Of a DNA stretch of 64,000 bases, positions 48,621-61,600 are shown in pieces (the stretch's first letter is position 1; every line of letters begins with the position of its first letter). The notes below the pieces were generated by a model. It was given only the letters and a program-made list of their open reading frames with translations. It was not told the DNA's origin and did no database searches. The DNA comes from Chamaelirium japonicum (Eukaryota; Streptophyta; Magnoliopsida; Liliales; Melanthiaceae): assembly GCA_947650365.1 (NCBI GenBank), contig OX393551.1, positions 94,276,697 to 94,340,696 of the forward strand, written 5' to 3'. Position numbers and translations under genes: made by a program.

Positions 48621-51600
48621 CTTAATATTTATACGATCCCTTTAAGGTAGGGCACATTTGATGACTCTCTTTTTGACTCATCTCACAACACGTTATCAGC
48701 ACGATCATTTCGAGCTCAACCGACCAGTCACAAGAAAACGAAGAGATAAACGAAGACAGAAGAGATAGAGAGAAGAGATCAGAGAGATAAACAAAGAGAG
48801 AAGAGAGAAGAAGTCTAGCTCTATTCTATTGGCCATGGGTATAGGTGTGAAGTCAGAAAAAATCCGACAACGTGTTGTAAGATGGGAGAAAGAGAGAGTC
48901 GTCAAACATGCCCCATCCAAAAGGAGTCATATATTATTTATGGTGTAAGCTTATTTCGGGCCTAAGCAATCTATGGGAAACCCTAATCCATGGGAGAAGA
49001 GAGAAGAGAATGGAGAGATTATAATTATATTCTTACTTCATACCTATACCCATGGCGAATGGATTGGAGCAGGACTTCTTTTCTCTTCGTTTATCTTTCT
49101 ATTCTCTTCTCTCTTCGTTTATCTTTCTATTCTCTTCTTTCTTCTTTTCTCTTCTCAAAATATGTTATCAGCACGAACATGTAGAGCCCAACCGACCAGT
49201 CACAAGAAAACAAAGAGAAAAATGAAGATAGAAGAGAGAGAGAGAGAAACGAAAATAGAAGAGAGAGAAGAAGAGGGAATAAACAAAGAAAAAAAAGAGG
49301 AGTCCTGGTCCAGTCTATTGACCACGAGTAAAGGTGTCAAGTAGGAAGGAATGTAAATTCCAAAACTCCACAGAAGATTAAAAAAAAGAGAGAAGAGAAC
49401 AGAGAGATAAATGAAGAGAGAAGAGAGAAGAAGACCTACTCTAGTTCATTATCCACCGTCGGATCTTTCTTTTGGAATAGGGTTTCTTATAGATTGCTTA
49501 AGCCCTAAATAAGCTTACCATATAAATAATATAAAGGGTGGGGCATATATGACGGCTCTCTCTTTATCCCATCTTACAACACGTTATCAGTATGAACATA
49601 TCGAGCCCAGCCGTTAAATAATTTATTTATCTCTCCCTTCTCTTCTCTCTTCTCTCTTCTTATAACACGTTATCAGCATGAATATGTCAAGCCCAGTCGA
49701 CTAGTCATAAGAAAACAGAGAGAGAAATAAAGACAGAAGAGAGAGAAGAAGAAAAAAGAGAACGAAGAGATAAACAAACAGAGAAGAGAGAAGAAGTCCT
49801 ACTCCAAGCCATTGGTCACGGGTATAGCTGTAAAGTAAGAAGGAATCTAAATTCCAAAACTCCACTTCTCAATATTTATACGACCCCTTTAGGGTGGGGC
49901 ATATTTGACGGCTCTCTCTCTCTCCCATCTCACAACACGTTATCAACACGAACATGTCGATCCTAGCCGACAAGTCACAAGAAAATGGAGAAAGAAACAA
50001 AGACAGAATAGAGAAGAGAACAGAGAGATAAACGATGATATAAGGGAGAAAAAGTTCTGCTCTAGTCCAAAACTCCATAGAAAAGAGAGAAGAAAAGAAA
50101 AGAGAACAGAGAAATAAATAAAGAGAGAAGAGAGAAGAAGTCCTGCTCCAGTCTATTAGACACGGGTATAGGTGAAGTAAGAAGAAATCTAAAATCAAAA
50201 ACTCCACTTCTGTTTTTGTTTCTCTCTCTATTTTTTTACGACTGGTCGGCTGGGCTTGACATGTTCATGCTGATAATGTGTTGTGAGATAGGACAAAGAG
50301 AGACCCGTTAAACATGCCCCACCATAAAAGGGTCGTATAAATTTTAAGAAGTAGAGTTTTAGAATTTAGATTCCTTCTTAATTCACACATATACCCGTGG
50401 TCAATGGACTGGAGCAGGGCTTCTTCTCTTTTCATTTATCTCTCCATTCTCTTCTTTTTTCTTCTCTCTCTTCAGTCTTTGTTTCTCTCTCTGTTTTCTT
50501 GCGACAGGTCGGTAGGGCTCGACATGTTCGTACTGATAATATGTTGTGAGAAAAGAAAAGAAGAAAGAAGAGAACGGAGAGATAAACAAAGAGAGAATAG
50601 AGAAGAAGTCATGCTCCAGTCTATTCGTCACGGGTATTGGTATGAAGTAAGAAGGAATCTAAATTCCAAAACTCCACTTCTCAATAATATAATTAAATCT
50701 CCCCATTCTCTTCTTTCTTCTTTAATGGATTAGGGTTTCCCATAGATTGCTTAGGCCCTAAGTAAGCTTACCCTATAAATAATATACGACCCTTTTAGGG
50801 TGGGGCACGTTTGATGACTCGCTCTTTCTCCCATCTCATAATACGTTATCAGCACGAACATGTCGAGCCCAGCCAACCAGTCATAAGAAAACGGAGAGAG
50901 AAACAAAGATAGAGGAGAGAGAAGAAGAGAGAAAAAAATGGAGATATAAATGAAGATAGAAGGGAGAATAAGTCCTACTGTAGTCCATTGGTCATGGGTA
51001 TAGGTGTGAAGTAAGAAGGAATCTAAATTCCAAAACTCCACAAAAAAAAGAGAAGAAGAAAGAAGAGAATAGAGAGATAAATAAAGAGAGAAAATAAAAG
51101 AAGTCCTACTCCAGTCCATTGGCCACCGATATAGGTGTGAAGTAAGAAGGAATCTAAATTCCAAAACTTCACATCCGTCTTCGTTTCTCTTTCCGTTTTC
51201 ATACGACGGGTCAGATGGGCTCGATATTTTTAAGCTGATAATGTGTTGTGAGATGGGAGAAAGAGAAAGCCGTCAAACATGCCCCACCCTAAAGGGGTCG
51301 TATATTATTTATAGTGTAAGCTTACTTAGGGCCTATGAAATCTATATAAAACCCTAATCAATGGAAGAAGATAGAAGAGAATGGAGAAACAAACAAAGAG
51401 AGAAAAGAGAAGAAGTTCTGCTCTACTCCATTGGACATAGGTATAGGTGTGATGTTAGAAGGAATCTAAATTCTAAAACTCCACTTCTGTCATTGTTTCT
51501 CTCTCTATTTTCTTGCGACTGGTCGGCTGGGCTCGACATGTTCGTGCTGATAATGTGTTGTGTGATAGAAGAAAGAGATAGCCATCAAACGTTCTCCACC

Positions 51601-51998
51601 CCAAGGGGGTTGTATATTATTTATAAGGTTAGCTTACTTAGGGCCTAAGCAATCTATAGGAAACCCTAATCCATATAAAAGATCAAGAAGAGAACGGAGA
51701 GATTTAATTGTATTATTGAGAAATAGAGTTTTGGAATTTAGGTTCCTTCTTACTTCATACCTATACTCATGGTAAATGGACATGAACAGGACTTCTCTCT
51801 TCGTTTATCTCTCCGTTCTCTTCTCTCTTCTTCTCTCTTCTTACAACACATTATCAGTATAAACATATCGACCCCAACCGACCAGTCACAAAAAAACGAA
51901 GAGAGAAACGAACACAGAAGAGAGAGAAGAAGAGAAAAAATAATAGAGAGAACAGAGAGATAAATGAAGAGAGAAGAGAGAAAAAGACCTGCTTCAGT
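48621..51998. repeat. Inner part of the right arm, P-Q-S mosaic
   Basis: TATA boxes at 48933-48944, 51303-51313 and 51617-51628 (minus) and 49518-49530 and 50771-50782 (plus), with a perfect telo-box at 50730-50738. Mirror of 42.4-45.7 kb. Confidence 0.85.
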
Positions 51999-52124
51999 GC
52001 ATTGGCCATGGGTATAGGTGTTAAGTAAAAAGAAATCTAAACTCCAAAACTCCACTTCTTATAAGAAGTGGAGTTTTGGAATTTAGATTCCTTCTTACTT
52101 TACACCTATACCCGTGGCCAATGG
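51999..52124. repeat. Palindrome centred on 52061, partner of the one at 42311
   Basis: The core CCACTTCTTATAAGAAGTGG (52052-52071) is a perfect 20-bp palindrome. The flanks pair for about 60 nt on each side, with more mismatches than the left-arm copy. It sits at the mirrored position, so the palindrome existed before the inverted duplication. Confidence 0.88.
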
Positions 52125-52215
52125 ACTGGAGCAGGACTTCTTCTCTCTTTTCTCTTCTCTTTTCATTTATCTTTCTGTTTTCTTCTCTCTTTTTTTCTCT
52201 CTTTTGTCTTCATTT

Positions 52216-54154
52216 TGTTGGAATTGGATCCATTTATCAGAGTTGCAGCGGAAGCAAAAGATAGATCCGAAAATCATACGGTGTATGTTTTATTACAATT
52301 AATTCTACAAAACAATCTACATGTAAATCTATGATCTTAGCATATGTGCGGACACCCTAGAGGCATACTACGATCTACGAAAGACATGCATGTATCTTGT
52401 TAGGTATTTAAAATTATTATACCTTTTGGATCTATGATCTGAAGATGACGGAACGATAAAGAACCACACTTGAATCGCAAGGGAAACTGTCGGATAGCAC
52501 ATTGTCCTTTGCGAATTGAAGAATCCTCGAAATCCTGTCTCTGAGTGCAGTGATTACGAGCCGATGGAGGAATCTGTTGCAAAGACGATGGTGAGCCGTG
52601 AGATTTTCTCCTCCTCTTTATCTTTCCTTCCTCTTTCTTCTCCCTTCCTCTTCCTCTCTTTTCCTTGGCTGAAACCACAAAGGAGGAGCAAAGGAGGGGA
52701 GTTCGGATTTTTGGAGGAGATGAGCCACATAGGACCGACCCTCCCTCTCCCTATTTCTCTTATAGGGCTGGTCTTCCATGGCTTCAAGCAAGCTAGGGTC
52801 GGCCCTAGATAGGTTAGGATAGAGGGGGGTCGGTTATTAGAGATTTCCAGTGTCTATCATGAAGCCTGGACGAAAACGCCCTTCATAAAAAGTAGAAAAC
52901 TGAAAGAGACTGAGTGAGGTGCGCTACTCAGAATTGAGTTCCGTCAGTGTCTATGAGCTCCTAGAATTATTCGGCTCATTTTAAGATCCATATTCAAAGT
53001 ATTCTAAGTCATATTTCAGTATTTACTAAAATACCCCTACGGCCCGTAATACATATGAATTAGGTTCTTAGGCTCTGGGCTTACGCTCCATCGCGCTACT
53101 TCACATCCAACGTATCCAACTAGATCAGGGAATAATTCTTATACGCAATGACAGGGTGGAACTTTCACGGTTCAGGATCTCTAGCTCCAACCGGATCCCT
53201 AATTAACTGTTCCGGTGACACACCGAAAGTTCCGTTAATCAGTCCTAATCCGATTAACCCACGTAGCCACCCAGAGTTCGACGTGAGTTGAACTCTAGTG
53301 ATCCTAAACTTATATTACTCCCTCATAACCCGTTCTCTACTATACTCCGATAATCCTTAGTCCCTCCTATTACTGGTGCCATTATACGACTCGGGCGGTG
53401 GGGAGCACCGTCAGATCCCGATCGATTATCTAACTAGGGTTTGATGACTTGTCATCTATAACACCACACACCTTCCGGTGCTATGCCTAGCATCCGGAAC
53501 ATCGTCAGTCATACTGACAATCACCAGGCCTGGGTTAACTATGTGGATAGATTGGCTCATCAAAATGCACCCATCCATCAGTGGACGTCGGATAACCTGT
53601 AGGGATTACATGTCACTCAAGTGCCAGCCGGGTAACCCAACGTACCGTGGTATTGGACTATGGAAGGTCCCCACACGTTGGCACATCAAAGCACCATACA
53701 ACTAGTTGGCCCAGTGTACATGGTCCCTCAGGATTAAAGACGAATTATCTATAGTAATAAGACGGTTTCTGCACCAGTGTCTGAATCACTGAACTGTGTA
53801 CTGTCTTGGTTCCTGTTCAACACGATCATTGTGCTTGGTCAGGTGAATGGGAATCCCACATTCCCGTGGTGGAGACTTCACCACATCCTCTACCTGCCAA
53901 CAGCTTGTTCTCGGTGAAGCGACCGACATCACCTAAGTTGGGAACTAGTTCTAGGTCTATACAGAACTGGTCCACTGGGTCTCCCAAGCATGGATCCTCC
54001 ATGCGCCTCAGTGACCTACTGTGTTCCCTAAGGTCCTTTTATTATATGAGTATTATCATACACCAGAGTAGTATTCTAATTAAAGCAATAACCAAAGTCA
54101 TATTTATTAATGTTAATATCGAAAATCCACGCTAAGAACACACGAGATACAACA
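52216..54154 (-). mobile_element. Solo LTR, 1939 bp, inserted in the right arm
   Basis: The ends are TGTTG and CAACA. A perfect 5-bp target duplication CATTT lies at 52211-52215 and 54155-54159. The left arm carries the unoccupied target once, as AAATG at 42165-42169 on the plus strand. On the minus strand there is a TATA-like TATAAGAG at about 52755-52762 followed by roughly 540 bp ending in the LTR terminus, with AATAAAAC-type poly(A)-like sequence near 52290. No internal retrotransposon domain or second LTR is present. The large size and the end CTTCCGCTGCAACTC close to the terminus recall plant Copia-type LTRs, but I cannot confirm the family. Several open frames of 75-109 codons inside it look non-coding. 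Confidence 0.88.
52755..52762 (-). promoter_or_regulatory. Possible TATA box of the 1939-bp LTR
   Basis: TATAAGAG on the minus strand, preceded by a GGCCCTACTTGC-like balanced-composition U3 and followed by a purine/pyrimidine-biased leader. The position suits a U3/R border, but the motif is not a perfect consensus. Confidence 0.45.
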
Positions 54155-54159
54155 CATTT

Positions 54160-54414
54160 CACTCTCCATTTTCTTATGACTGGTCAGCTGGGCTCGATAT
54201 ATTTGTACTGATAATGTGTTGTGAGATGGGAAAAAGAGAGAGCCGTCAAACGTGCCCTATCCTTTAGGGGTCGTATATTATTTATAGGATAAGCTTACTT
54301 AGGGCCTAAGTAATCTATGGGAAAGGGGTCGTATATTATTTATAGGGTAAGCTTACTTAGGGCCTAAGCTATCTATGGGAAACCCTAATCCATGGGAGAG
54401 GACCGACGGTGGAT
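54160..54414 (-). repeat. Q' and doubled TATA module
   Basis: Q' continues directly from the solo-LTR target, followed by two P' modules with TATA boxes at 54278-54290 and 54335-54347 and a telo-box near 54380. Confidence 0.86.
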
Positions 54415-55367
54415 AGCCATCCCATAGAATGATCTTATAACAGTTATAATGTTTAAAAATTTTTTAAAGAAAAATATAAATTATTTTTAAAGTAAAAAAA
54501 TTCGGGTGTACCTCATCTTCCTTCTTTACTTTTATCATTTAATTAATTTATTTAGTTTAATAAATTAAATTATTAAATAATTATATAATTAAATAAAATA
54601 TTTATTTATCCTTATAAATAAATAACTAAATTATTTAAATAATTTATTTTTATTTAAATATTAAAATAAATAAATATTTATTTGATTATTTAAAAAAATA
54701 TTAAGTTATTTAAAAAATATTTTATTATTTATATATTCAAATATTTAATTAATTATTTAAATAACAAGTAAATAGTTATTAAATTATTTTTTATTTTTTT
54801 AGTTAATTAAATAATTAAATTTTTTATTAATTTTAATCAAAATTTCATAATTTAAAAAATTAATTATTTAATGATTTAATTATTTAATTATATAATAATT
54901 TATTTCATTATTATTTATTTAACTATAAAATTATTTAATAATTAAATTATTTATTTATTTTGTAAATAATCTATTTAATATATTTCTTCACTAAATAAGT
55001 TTTTAAATATTTAAATAATAGACTAATTTTTTAATTATTTAATAATAAAATACTATTTTAAGAATACCAATTAAAATAAATAAATTAAATAAGTATATAA
55101 TTAAACTATTATTTCTTTATTTAATAGTTTAAATAATTAAATAGTTACCTAATTTAAATATTTAATAATTTAATAATAATAAATAAATAAATAAATTTAA
55201 TTAAATAGCTATATAATGAAATAAATAAATTAATTAATTATTTTACTAAAAATTTAATTATTAAATTATTTAAATTATTTAAGAATAAAATAAATTATTA
55301 ATTTAATTAAAAAAAATTTAGTAATATTACTATGATAATCATAATAACGTTGACATAATACTATTGA
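54415..55367 (-). repeat. AT-rich tract, complete long P module, minus
   Basis: Mirror of 40925-41915, including GGGTGTACCTCATCTTCC and the ATAACGTTGACATAATAC border. No feature other than low-complexity A/T was seen. Confidence 0.88.
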
Positions 55368-56085
55368 GAAGTGGATTTTTGAAATTTAGATTCCTTCATA
55401 CTTCACACATTTACCCGTGGCTGATGGATTTGAGCATGACTTCTTCTCTCTTCATTTATCTCTCTATTTTTTTCTCTCTTCTCATCTCTCTTCTATGGAG
55501 TTTTGGAATTTAGATTCCTTCTTACTTCACACCTATACATATGGCCAATAGACTGGAGTAGAACTTGTTCTCTCTTCTCTCTACGTTTACCTCTTCGTTC
55601 TCTTCTCTCGTCTTCTATCTTTTCTGTCTTCGTTTCCCTCTCTATTTTCTTGTGACTGGTCGGTTGGGCTCAAAATGTTCATGCTGATAATATATTATGA
55701 GATAGGAGAAAAAGAGAGCCGTCAAACATGCCCCACCCTAAAGGGGTCGTATATTATTTATAAGGTAAGCTTACTTAGGGCCTAAGCAATCTATAGGAAA
55801 CCCTAATCCATGGAAGAAGAGAGAAGAGAATGGAGAGATTTAATTATATTATTAAGAAGTGGAGTTTTGGAATTTTGATTCCTTTTTACTTAACCACTAT
55901 ACCCATGGCGAATGAACTGGAGCAAGACTTCTTCTCTCTTATCTCTTCATTTATCTATCCGTTATCTTCTTTCTCCTTCTCTCTTCTTCTCTCCCTTCTA
56001 TCTTCATTTCTTTCTCCATTTTTTTATGACTGGTCCATTGGACTCGACATGTTCGTGTTGATAACGTATTGTAAAATGGGAGATT
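55368..56085 (-). repeat. S'-S'-Q'-P'-S'-Q' array
   Basis: Minus TATA box at 55753-55764. Mirror of 40216-40924. A 109-codon open frame here mirrors one at 40136-40465 with many substitutions. Confidence 0.85.
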
Positions 56086-56268
56086 GCTTATTTATTTTAT
56101 TTATTTCAATTAATATTTCTTTAATTATTATAAAGTGTAGCGTTTCTTTAAAAATTTAAATAGTATCATTTCAATATTATTATTTAAATATTTAATTATA
56201 AAATATTATATATTTATTAAATAATTTATATAAATTTATAAGTATAAAAAATATTTTATTTCTCTACT
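56086..56268 (-). repeat. Y element, minus copy 2
   Basis: TTGCTTATTTATTTTATTTA to AAAAATATTTTATTTCTC, mirror of 40031-40215. Confidence 0.87.
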
Positions 56269-56888
56269 TCTCTCTTTATTTATCTATCCGTTCTCTTTTC
56301 TCTTCTTCTCTCTCTTCTGTCTTTGTTTCTTGCACCGTTTTCTTGTGACTAGTCGGCTAGACTCGACATATTCGTGCTGATAACGTGTTGTGAGAAGAGA
56401 GAAGAAGAAAGAAGAGAATAGAAAGAACAATGAAGAGAGAAAAAAGAAGAAGTCTTACTCCAGTCCATTCACCACGGGTATAGGAGTGAAGTAAGAAGGA
56501 ATCTAAATTCCAAAACTCCGCTTTTCAATAATATAATTAAATATCTCCATTCTCTTCCCTATTCTCCCATGGATTAGGGTTTCCCATAGATTGCTTAGGC
56601 CCTAAGTAAGCTTACCCTATAAATAAATATGATTCCTTTATAGTGCGGCATGTTTGATGGCTCTCTCTTTCTCCCATCTTACAATTCGTTATCAGTATGA
56701 ACATATCGAGCCCAACCGACCAGTCGTAAGAAAACGAAGAGAGTAATGAAGACAGAAAAAAAAGAAGAAAAGAGAAGAGAATGGAGAAATAAACAAAGAG
56801 AAAAGAGAAAAGAAGTCCTGCGCCAGTCCATTCACCATGGGTATAAGTTTGAGGTAAGAAGGAATCTAAATTCCAAAACTCCACTTCT
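56269..56888. repeat. S'-Q' then S-P-Q-S between Y and X
   Basis: Plus TATA box at 56615-56626 with telo-box TTAGGGTTT near 56575. Mirror of 39420-40030. Confidence 0.84.
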
Positions 56889-57005
56889 CAATAGCATCAT
56901 CTCAAAGTTATTATGATTATCATAGTAAATTCCAAAACTCTCTTCATTTTAATTAAATAATTAATTTAATTAAAAAAATTATAGTAATATTATCAATACG
57001 AAAAG
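56889..57005 (-). repeat. X element, minus copy 2
   Basis: CAATAGCATCATCTCAAAG to AATATTATCAATACGAAAAG, mirror of 39303-39419. Confidence 0.87.
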
Positions 57006-58480
57006 AGAATAAATCCTGCTCCAGTCCATTTGTCATGTGTATACGTATGAAGTAAGAAGGAATCTAAATTACAAAACTCTACTTCTCAATATTTATATGA
57101 CCCCTTTAGGGTGGGGCACGTTTGATGGCTCTCTCTTTATTCCACCTCATAATATGTTATCAGAATAAACATATTGAGCCCAGCCTACCAGTCAAATAAA
57201 AACGGAGAGAGAAATGAACACAGAAGAGAAAGAAGAAGAGAGAAGAGAAAACGGAGAGAGAAACAAAGACAGAAGAGAGAAAAGAAGAGAGAAGAGAATA
57301 AAGAGATAAACGAAGAGAGAAAAAGTCCTGCTCTAGTCCATTAGCCATGAGTATAGGTGTGAAGTAAGATGGAATCTAAATTTAAAAACTCAACTTCTAA
57401 ATATTTATACGACCCCTTTAGGGTGGTGCACATTTGACAGCTTTTTCTTTCTCCTATCTCACAACACGTTATCAGTATGAACATGTCGAGCCTAGCCGAT
57501 CAGTTATAAGAAAATGGAGATAGAGAAAAAACAGAAGAGAGAGAACAAGATAGAAGAGAACGGAGAGATAAACGAAGAGAAAACAGAGAAGAAGTCCTAC
57601 TACAGTCCATTGGCCATGGGTCTAGGTATGAATTAAGAAGTAATCTAAATTCCAAAACTCCACTTCTCAATAATATAATTAAATCTCTCCATTCTTTTCA
57701 CTCTTGTCCTATAGATTAGGGTCTCCCATAGACTACTTAGACCCTAAGTAAGCTTACTCTATAAATAATAAATAATATACGACCCCTTTAGGGTGGTGCA
57801 CGTTTGACAGCTCTCTCTTTCTCCCATCTCACAATATATTATCAATACGAACATGTCGAGCCCAGCTGACTAGTCATAAGAAAACGGAGAAAGAAATGAA
57901 GATACAAGTGAAGTTTTGGATTATAGTAGGACTTCTTCTTTCTTCTCTCTTTATTTATCTCTCCATTCTCTTCCCTCTTGTTCTCTCTCTTCTGTTGAGT
58001 TTTTGAATTTAGATTCCTTCTTACTTTACACCTAGACCCGTGGCCAATGGATTGGAGCAAGACTTCTTCTCTCTTCTCTTTTCGTTTATCTCTTCATTCA
58101 CTTCTCTCTTCTTCTCTCTCTTCTATCTTTGTTTCTCATTCTATTTTTTTATAACTGGTCGACTGGGCTCGATATATTCGTGCTGATAACGTGTTTTGAG
58201 ATGGGAGAAAGAGAGAGCCATCACACATGCCCTACCCTAAAGGGGTCGTATAAATATTAAGCAGTGGAGTTTTGGAATTTAGATTCTTTCTTACTTTACA
58301 CTTATACCCATGGCCAATGGATTGGAGAATGACTTCTTTTCTCTTCTCTCTTCATTTATCTCTCCGTTCTCTTCTATCTTTTTCTCTTTCTTTTATCTTT
58401 GTTTCTCTCTCCGTTTTCTTTTGACTAGTCGGTTGGGCTTAATATGTTCGTGCTGATAACGTGTTGTGAGAAAAGAGAAA
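57006..58480. repeat. P-Q-S mosaic between X and Z
   Basis: Plus TATA box at 57759-57770. Two Q modules with GAGCCCAGCCTACCAG and GAGCCTAGCCGATCAG variants. Mirror of 37851-39302. Confidence 0.84.
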
Positions 58481-58890
58481 AGGACCTAAATAAATTAATA
58501 TAAATCTCTCTAGTTTTAATAATTAAATAGAAGTCTGTCCTTATCTTCTCTCTCTTCTATGAAGCTTTGGAATTAAGATTTCTTATTACTTCACACCTAT
58601 ACCTGTGGCCAATGGACTGGAGCAATACTTCTTCTCTCTTCTCTCTTTGTTAATCTCTGCATTCTCTTCTCGATTCTTCTCTCTCTTCTCCATTCTCCGT
58701 TCTCTTCTCTCTTATTCTTTCTCTTCTATGGCGTTTTGGAATTTAGATTCCTTCTTACTTCATACCTATATCCTTGGCCAATGGATTGGAGCAAGACTAC
58801 TTTTGCCCTTCTCTTTTCGTTTATCTCTCTATTTTTTTCTCTCTTCTACCTAAATAATTTAATTAAATAATATAATTATTTAATTGAGGT
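58481..58890 (-). repeat. Z element, minus copy 2
   Basis: From GACCTAAATAAATTAATAT to the A/T palindrome near 58855-58885, with the private variants CAAGACTACTTTTGCCC and CGATTCTTCTCTCTC that pair with 37441-37850. Confidence 0.87.
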
Positions 58891-59884
58891 AGAAACTAAG
58901 ACAGAAGAGAAAAAAGAAGAAAGAAAAGAACAGAGAGATAAATAAAGAGAGAAGAGAGAAGAAATCCTGCTCCAGTCCATCAGCCATGGGTATAGGTGTG
59001 AAGTAAGAAGGAATCTAAATTCTAAAACTACACAGAAAAGATAAAAGAAGAGAAAAGATAACGGAGAGATATATAAAGATATAAGTGGAGTTTTGGAATT
59101 TAGATTCCTTCTTACTTCACACCTATACCCATGGACAATGGACTGGAGCAGGACTTCTTCTCTCTTCTCTCTTCATTTATCTCTCTATTCTCTTCTCTTT
59201 TTTTTTCTCTTTTCTGTGGAGTTTTGGAATTTAGATTCCTTTTTACTTTATACCTATACCTATGGCCAATGGACTGGAACAGGACTTCTTCTCTCTTCTC
59301 TCTTCGTTTATCTCTCTGTTCTCTTTTTTCATCTTCTCTCTCTTTGATCTTCGTTTCTCTCTTCGTTTTCTTATGACTGGTCGGTTGGCCTCGATATTTT
59401 TATGCTGATAAAATATTATGAGGTGGAAAAAAGAAGAGAATAGAGAGATTTTATTATATTATTAAGAAGTGGAGTTTCAGAATTTTGATTCCTTCTTACT
59501 TCACACCTATCCCCGTAGCCAATGGACTAGAGCATGACTTCTTCTCTTTTCTCTCTTCGTTTGTCTCTTCGTTATCTTCTCTCTTCTTTTCTCTCTTCTT
59601 CTCTCTCTACTGTCTTCATTTCTCTCTCTGTTTTCTTATGACTGGTCGGCTGGGCTCGATATGTTCATGCTGATAATGTATTATGAGATAAGAAAAAAAA
59701 AGAGTCGTCAAACGTGTCCCACCCTAATAGGGTTATATATTATTTATAGAGTAAGCTTATTTAGGTCCTAAACAATCAATGGGAAAGGGGTCGTATATTA
59801 TTTATAGGGTAACCTTACTTAAGGCCTAAGCAATATATAGGAAACCATAATCCATGGGAGAGATCAGACGGTGGATAGCCATCC
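58891..59884. repeat. S, S' and doubled TATA module
   Basis: A plus S followed by minus S'-S'-Q'-S'-Q' and two P' modules with TATA boxes at 59739-59750 and 59798-59809. Mirror of 36456-37440. Confidence 0.85.
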
Positions 59885-60788
59885 CATCGAACGATCTTAG
59901 AACAGTTCTAATGTTTTAAATTTTTTTAAAGAAAAATATAAATTATTTTTAAAATAAAAAATTCAGATTACCTCATCTTCCTTCTTTACTTCCTATTATT
60001 TAATTAATTTAATTAGCTTAATAAATTAAATAATTAAATAATTAAATAAATATTTAATTATTTATATAATTAAATAACTAAATTATTTAAATAATTTATT
60101 TATTATTTAAATATTAAAATAAAAAAATACTTATTTGATTACTTCAAAAAATATTAAGTTATTTAAAAAATATTTTATTATTTATATATTCAAATAATTA
60201 ACTAATTATTTAAATAATAAGTAAATAGTTATATAATTTAATTTTAATTTTATTACGTATTTAAATAAATAATTTTTTTATTAATTTCAATATATATTTT
60301 ATAATTTAATAAAATAATTATTTAATTATTTAGTTGAATAATAATTTATTTTACTATTATTTATTTAACTATAAAATTATTTAATATTTAAATTATTTAT
60401 TTAATTTAGTAAATAATCTATTTAATATATTTCTTCATTAATAAGTTTTTAAATATTTAAATAATTGACTAATTATTTAACTATTTAAAAATAAAATAAT
60501 ATTTTAAAAAATAACTAATAAAATAAAATAATTAATTAATTATATAATTAAATCAATATTTCTTTATTTAATAATTTAAATAATAAAATCCGTACATAAT
60601 TTAATTATTTAATAATATAATCAAAAATAAATAATTAAAATAATTAAATAAGTTAAAAAATTTAATTATTTTATAAAAAATATAATTATTAAATAATTAA
60701 ATAAATAAATAAATAAATAATTTAATTAAAAAAAATTATAATAACATTACTATGATAATCATAATAATGTTGAGATGATACTATTGAG
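59885..60788 (-). repeat. AT-rich tract, complete long P module, minus
   Basis: From CATCGAACGATCTTAG to GTTGAGATGATACTATTGAG, about 900 bp, mirror of 35545-36455. Confidence 0.88.
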
Positions 60789-61420
60789 AAGTAGAGTTTT
60801 GTAATTTAGATTCCTTCTTACTTCACACCTATACCCGTGGCCAATGGACTTGAGTAGGACTTCTTCTCTCTTCTCTCTTTATTTATCACTCCGTTTTCTT
60901 CTCTTATTCTCTCTATTCTGTAGAGTTTTAAAATTTAGATTCCTTTTCACTTCACACCTATATCTATGGCGAATGGACTGGAGCAGGACTTTTTATCCTT
61001 TCTCTCTTTATTTATCTCTTCGCTCTCTTCTCTCTTCTTCTCTCTCTTCTGTCTTCGTTTCTCTCACTATTTTCTTATAATTGGTCGGCTGGGCTCGATA
61101 TGTTCGTACTGATAATATATTATATGATGGAGAAAAAAAGAGCCATCATATGTGCCGTACCCAAAAAGGGGTTATATATTATTTATAGAGTAAGCTTACT
61201 TAATGCCTAAGCAATCTATAGGAAACCCTAATCCATGGGAGAAGAGAGAAGAGAATAGAGAGATCTAATTATATTATCTTCTCTCTTCTCTCTTTGTTTA
61301 TCTCTCTGTTCTCTTCTCTCTCCTTCTCTCTTCTGTCTTCGTTTCTCTCTTTGTTTTTTAGTGACTGGTCTGCTGGGCTCGACATGTTCATGCTGATAAC
61401 GTATTGTGAGATGGAAGATT
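60789..61420 (-). repeat. S'-S'-Q'-P'-Q' array
   Basis: Minus TATA box at 61179-61189. The variant ATATGTGCCGTACCC pairs with GGGTGCGGTACATATG near 35175. Confidence 0.85.
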
Positions 61421-61600
61421 ACTTATTTATTTTATTTATTTTAATTAATATTTCTTCAAATATTGTAAAGAATATCGTTTCTTTAAATATTTAAATAGTA
61501 TCATCTCAATGCTATTATTTAAATATTTAATTATAAAACATTACATAATTATTAAATAATTTATATAAATTTTTGAGTATGAAAAATATTTTATTTCTCT
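61421..61600 (-). repeat. Y element, minus copy 3
   Basis: TTACTTATTTATTTTATTTA to GAAAAATATTTTATTTCTC, mirror of 34656-34845. Confidence 0.87.

Larger units (their letters stand above)
52064..58890 (-). repeat. Higher-order repeat unit R2 (inverted, contains a solo LTR)
   Basis: Mirror of unit L2. It begins at a palindrome centred near 52061, is interrupted by the solo LTR at 52216-54154, and then runs: doubled TATA (54278, 54335), AT tract, Y, X, Z. X to X distance to the next unit is 5310 and Z to Z is about 5350. Confidence 0.83.

Noticed and set aside
52400..54135. Open frames of 75-109 codons in more balanced sequence
   Set aside because: All lie inside the 1939-bp solo LTR, overlap on both strands and show no family motif.
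32272..54154. The two LTR-like insertions as the two ends of one retrotransposon
   Set aside because: Their sequences, lengths and termini differ and each has its own target duplication.
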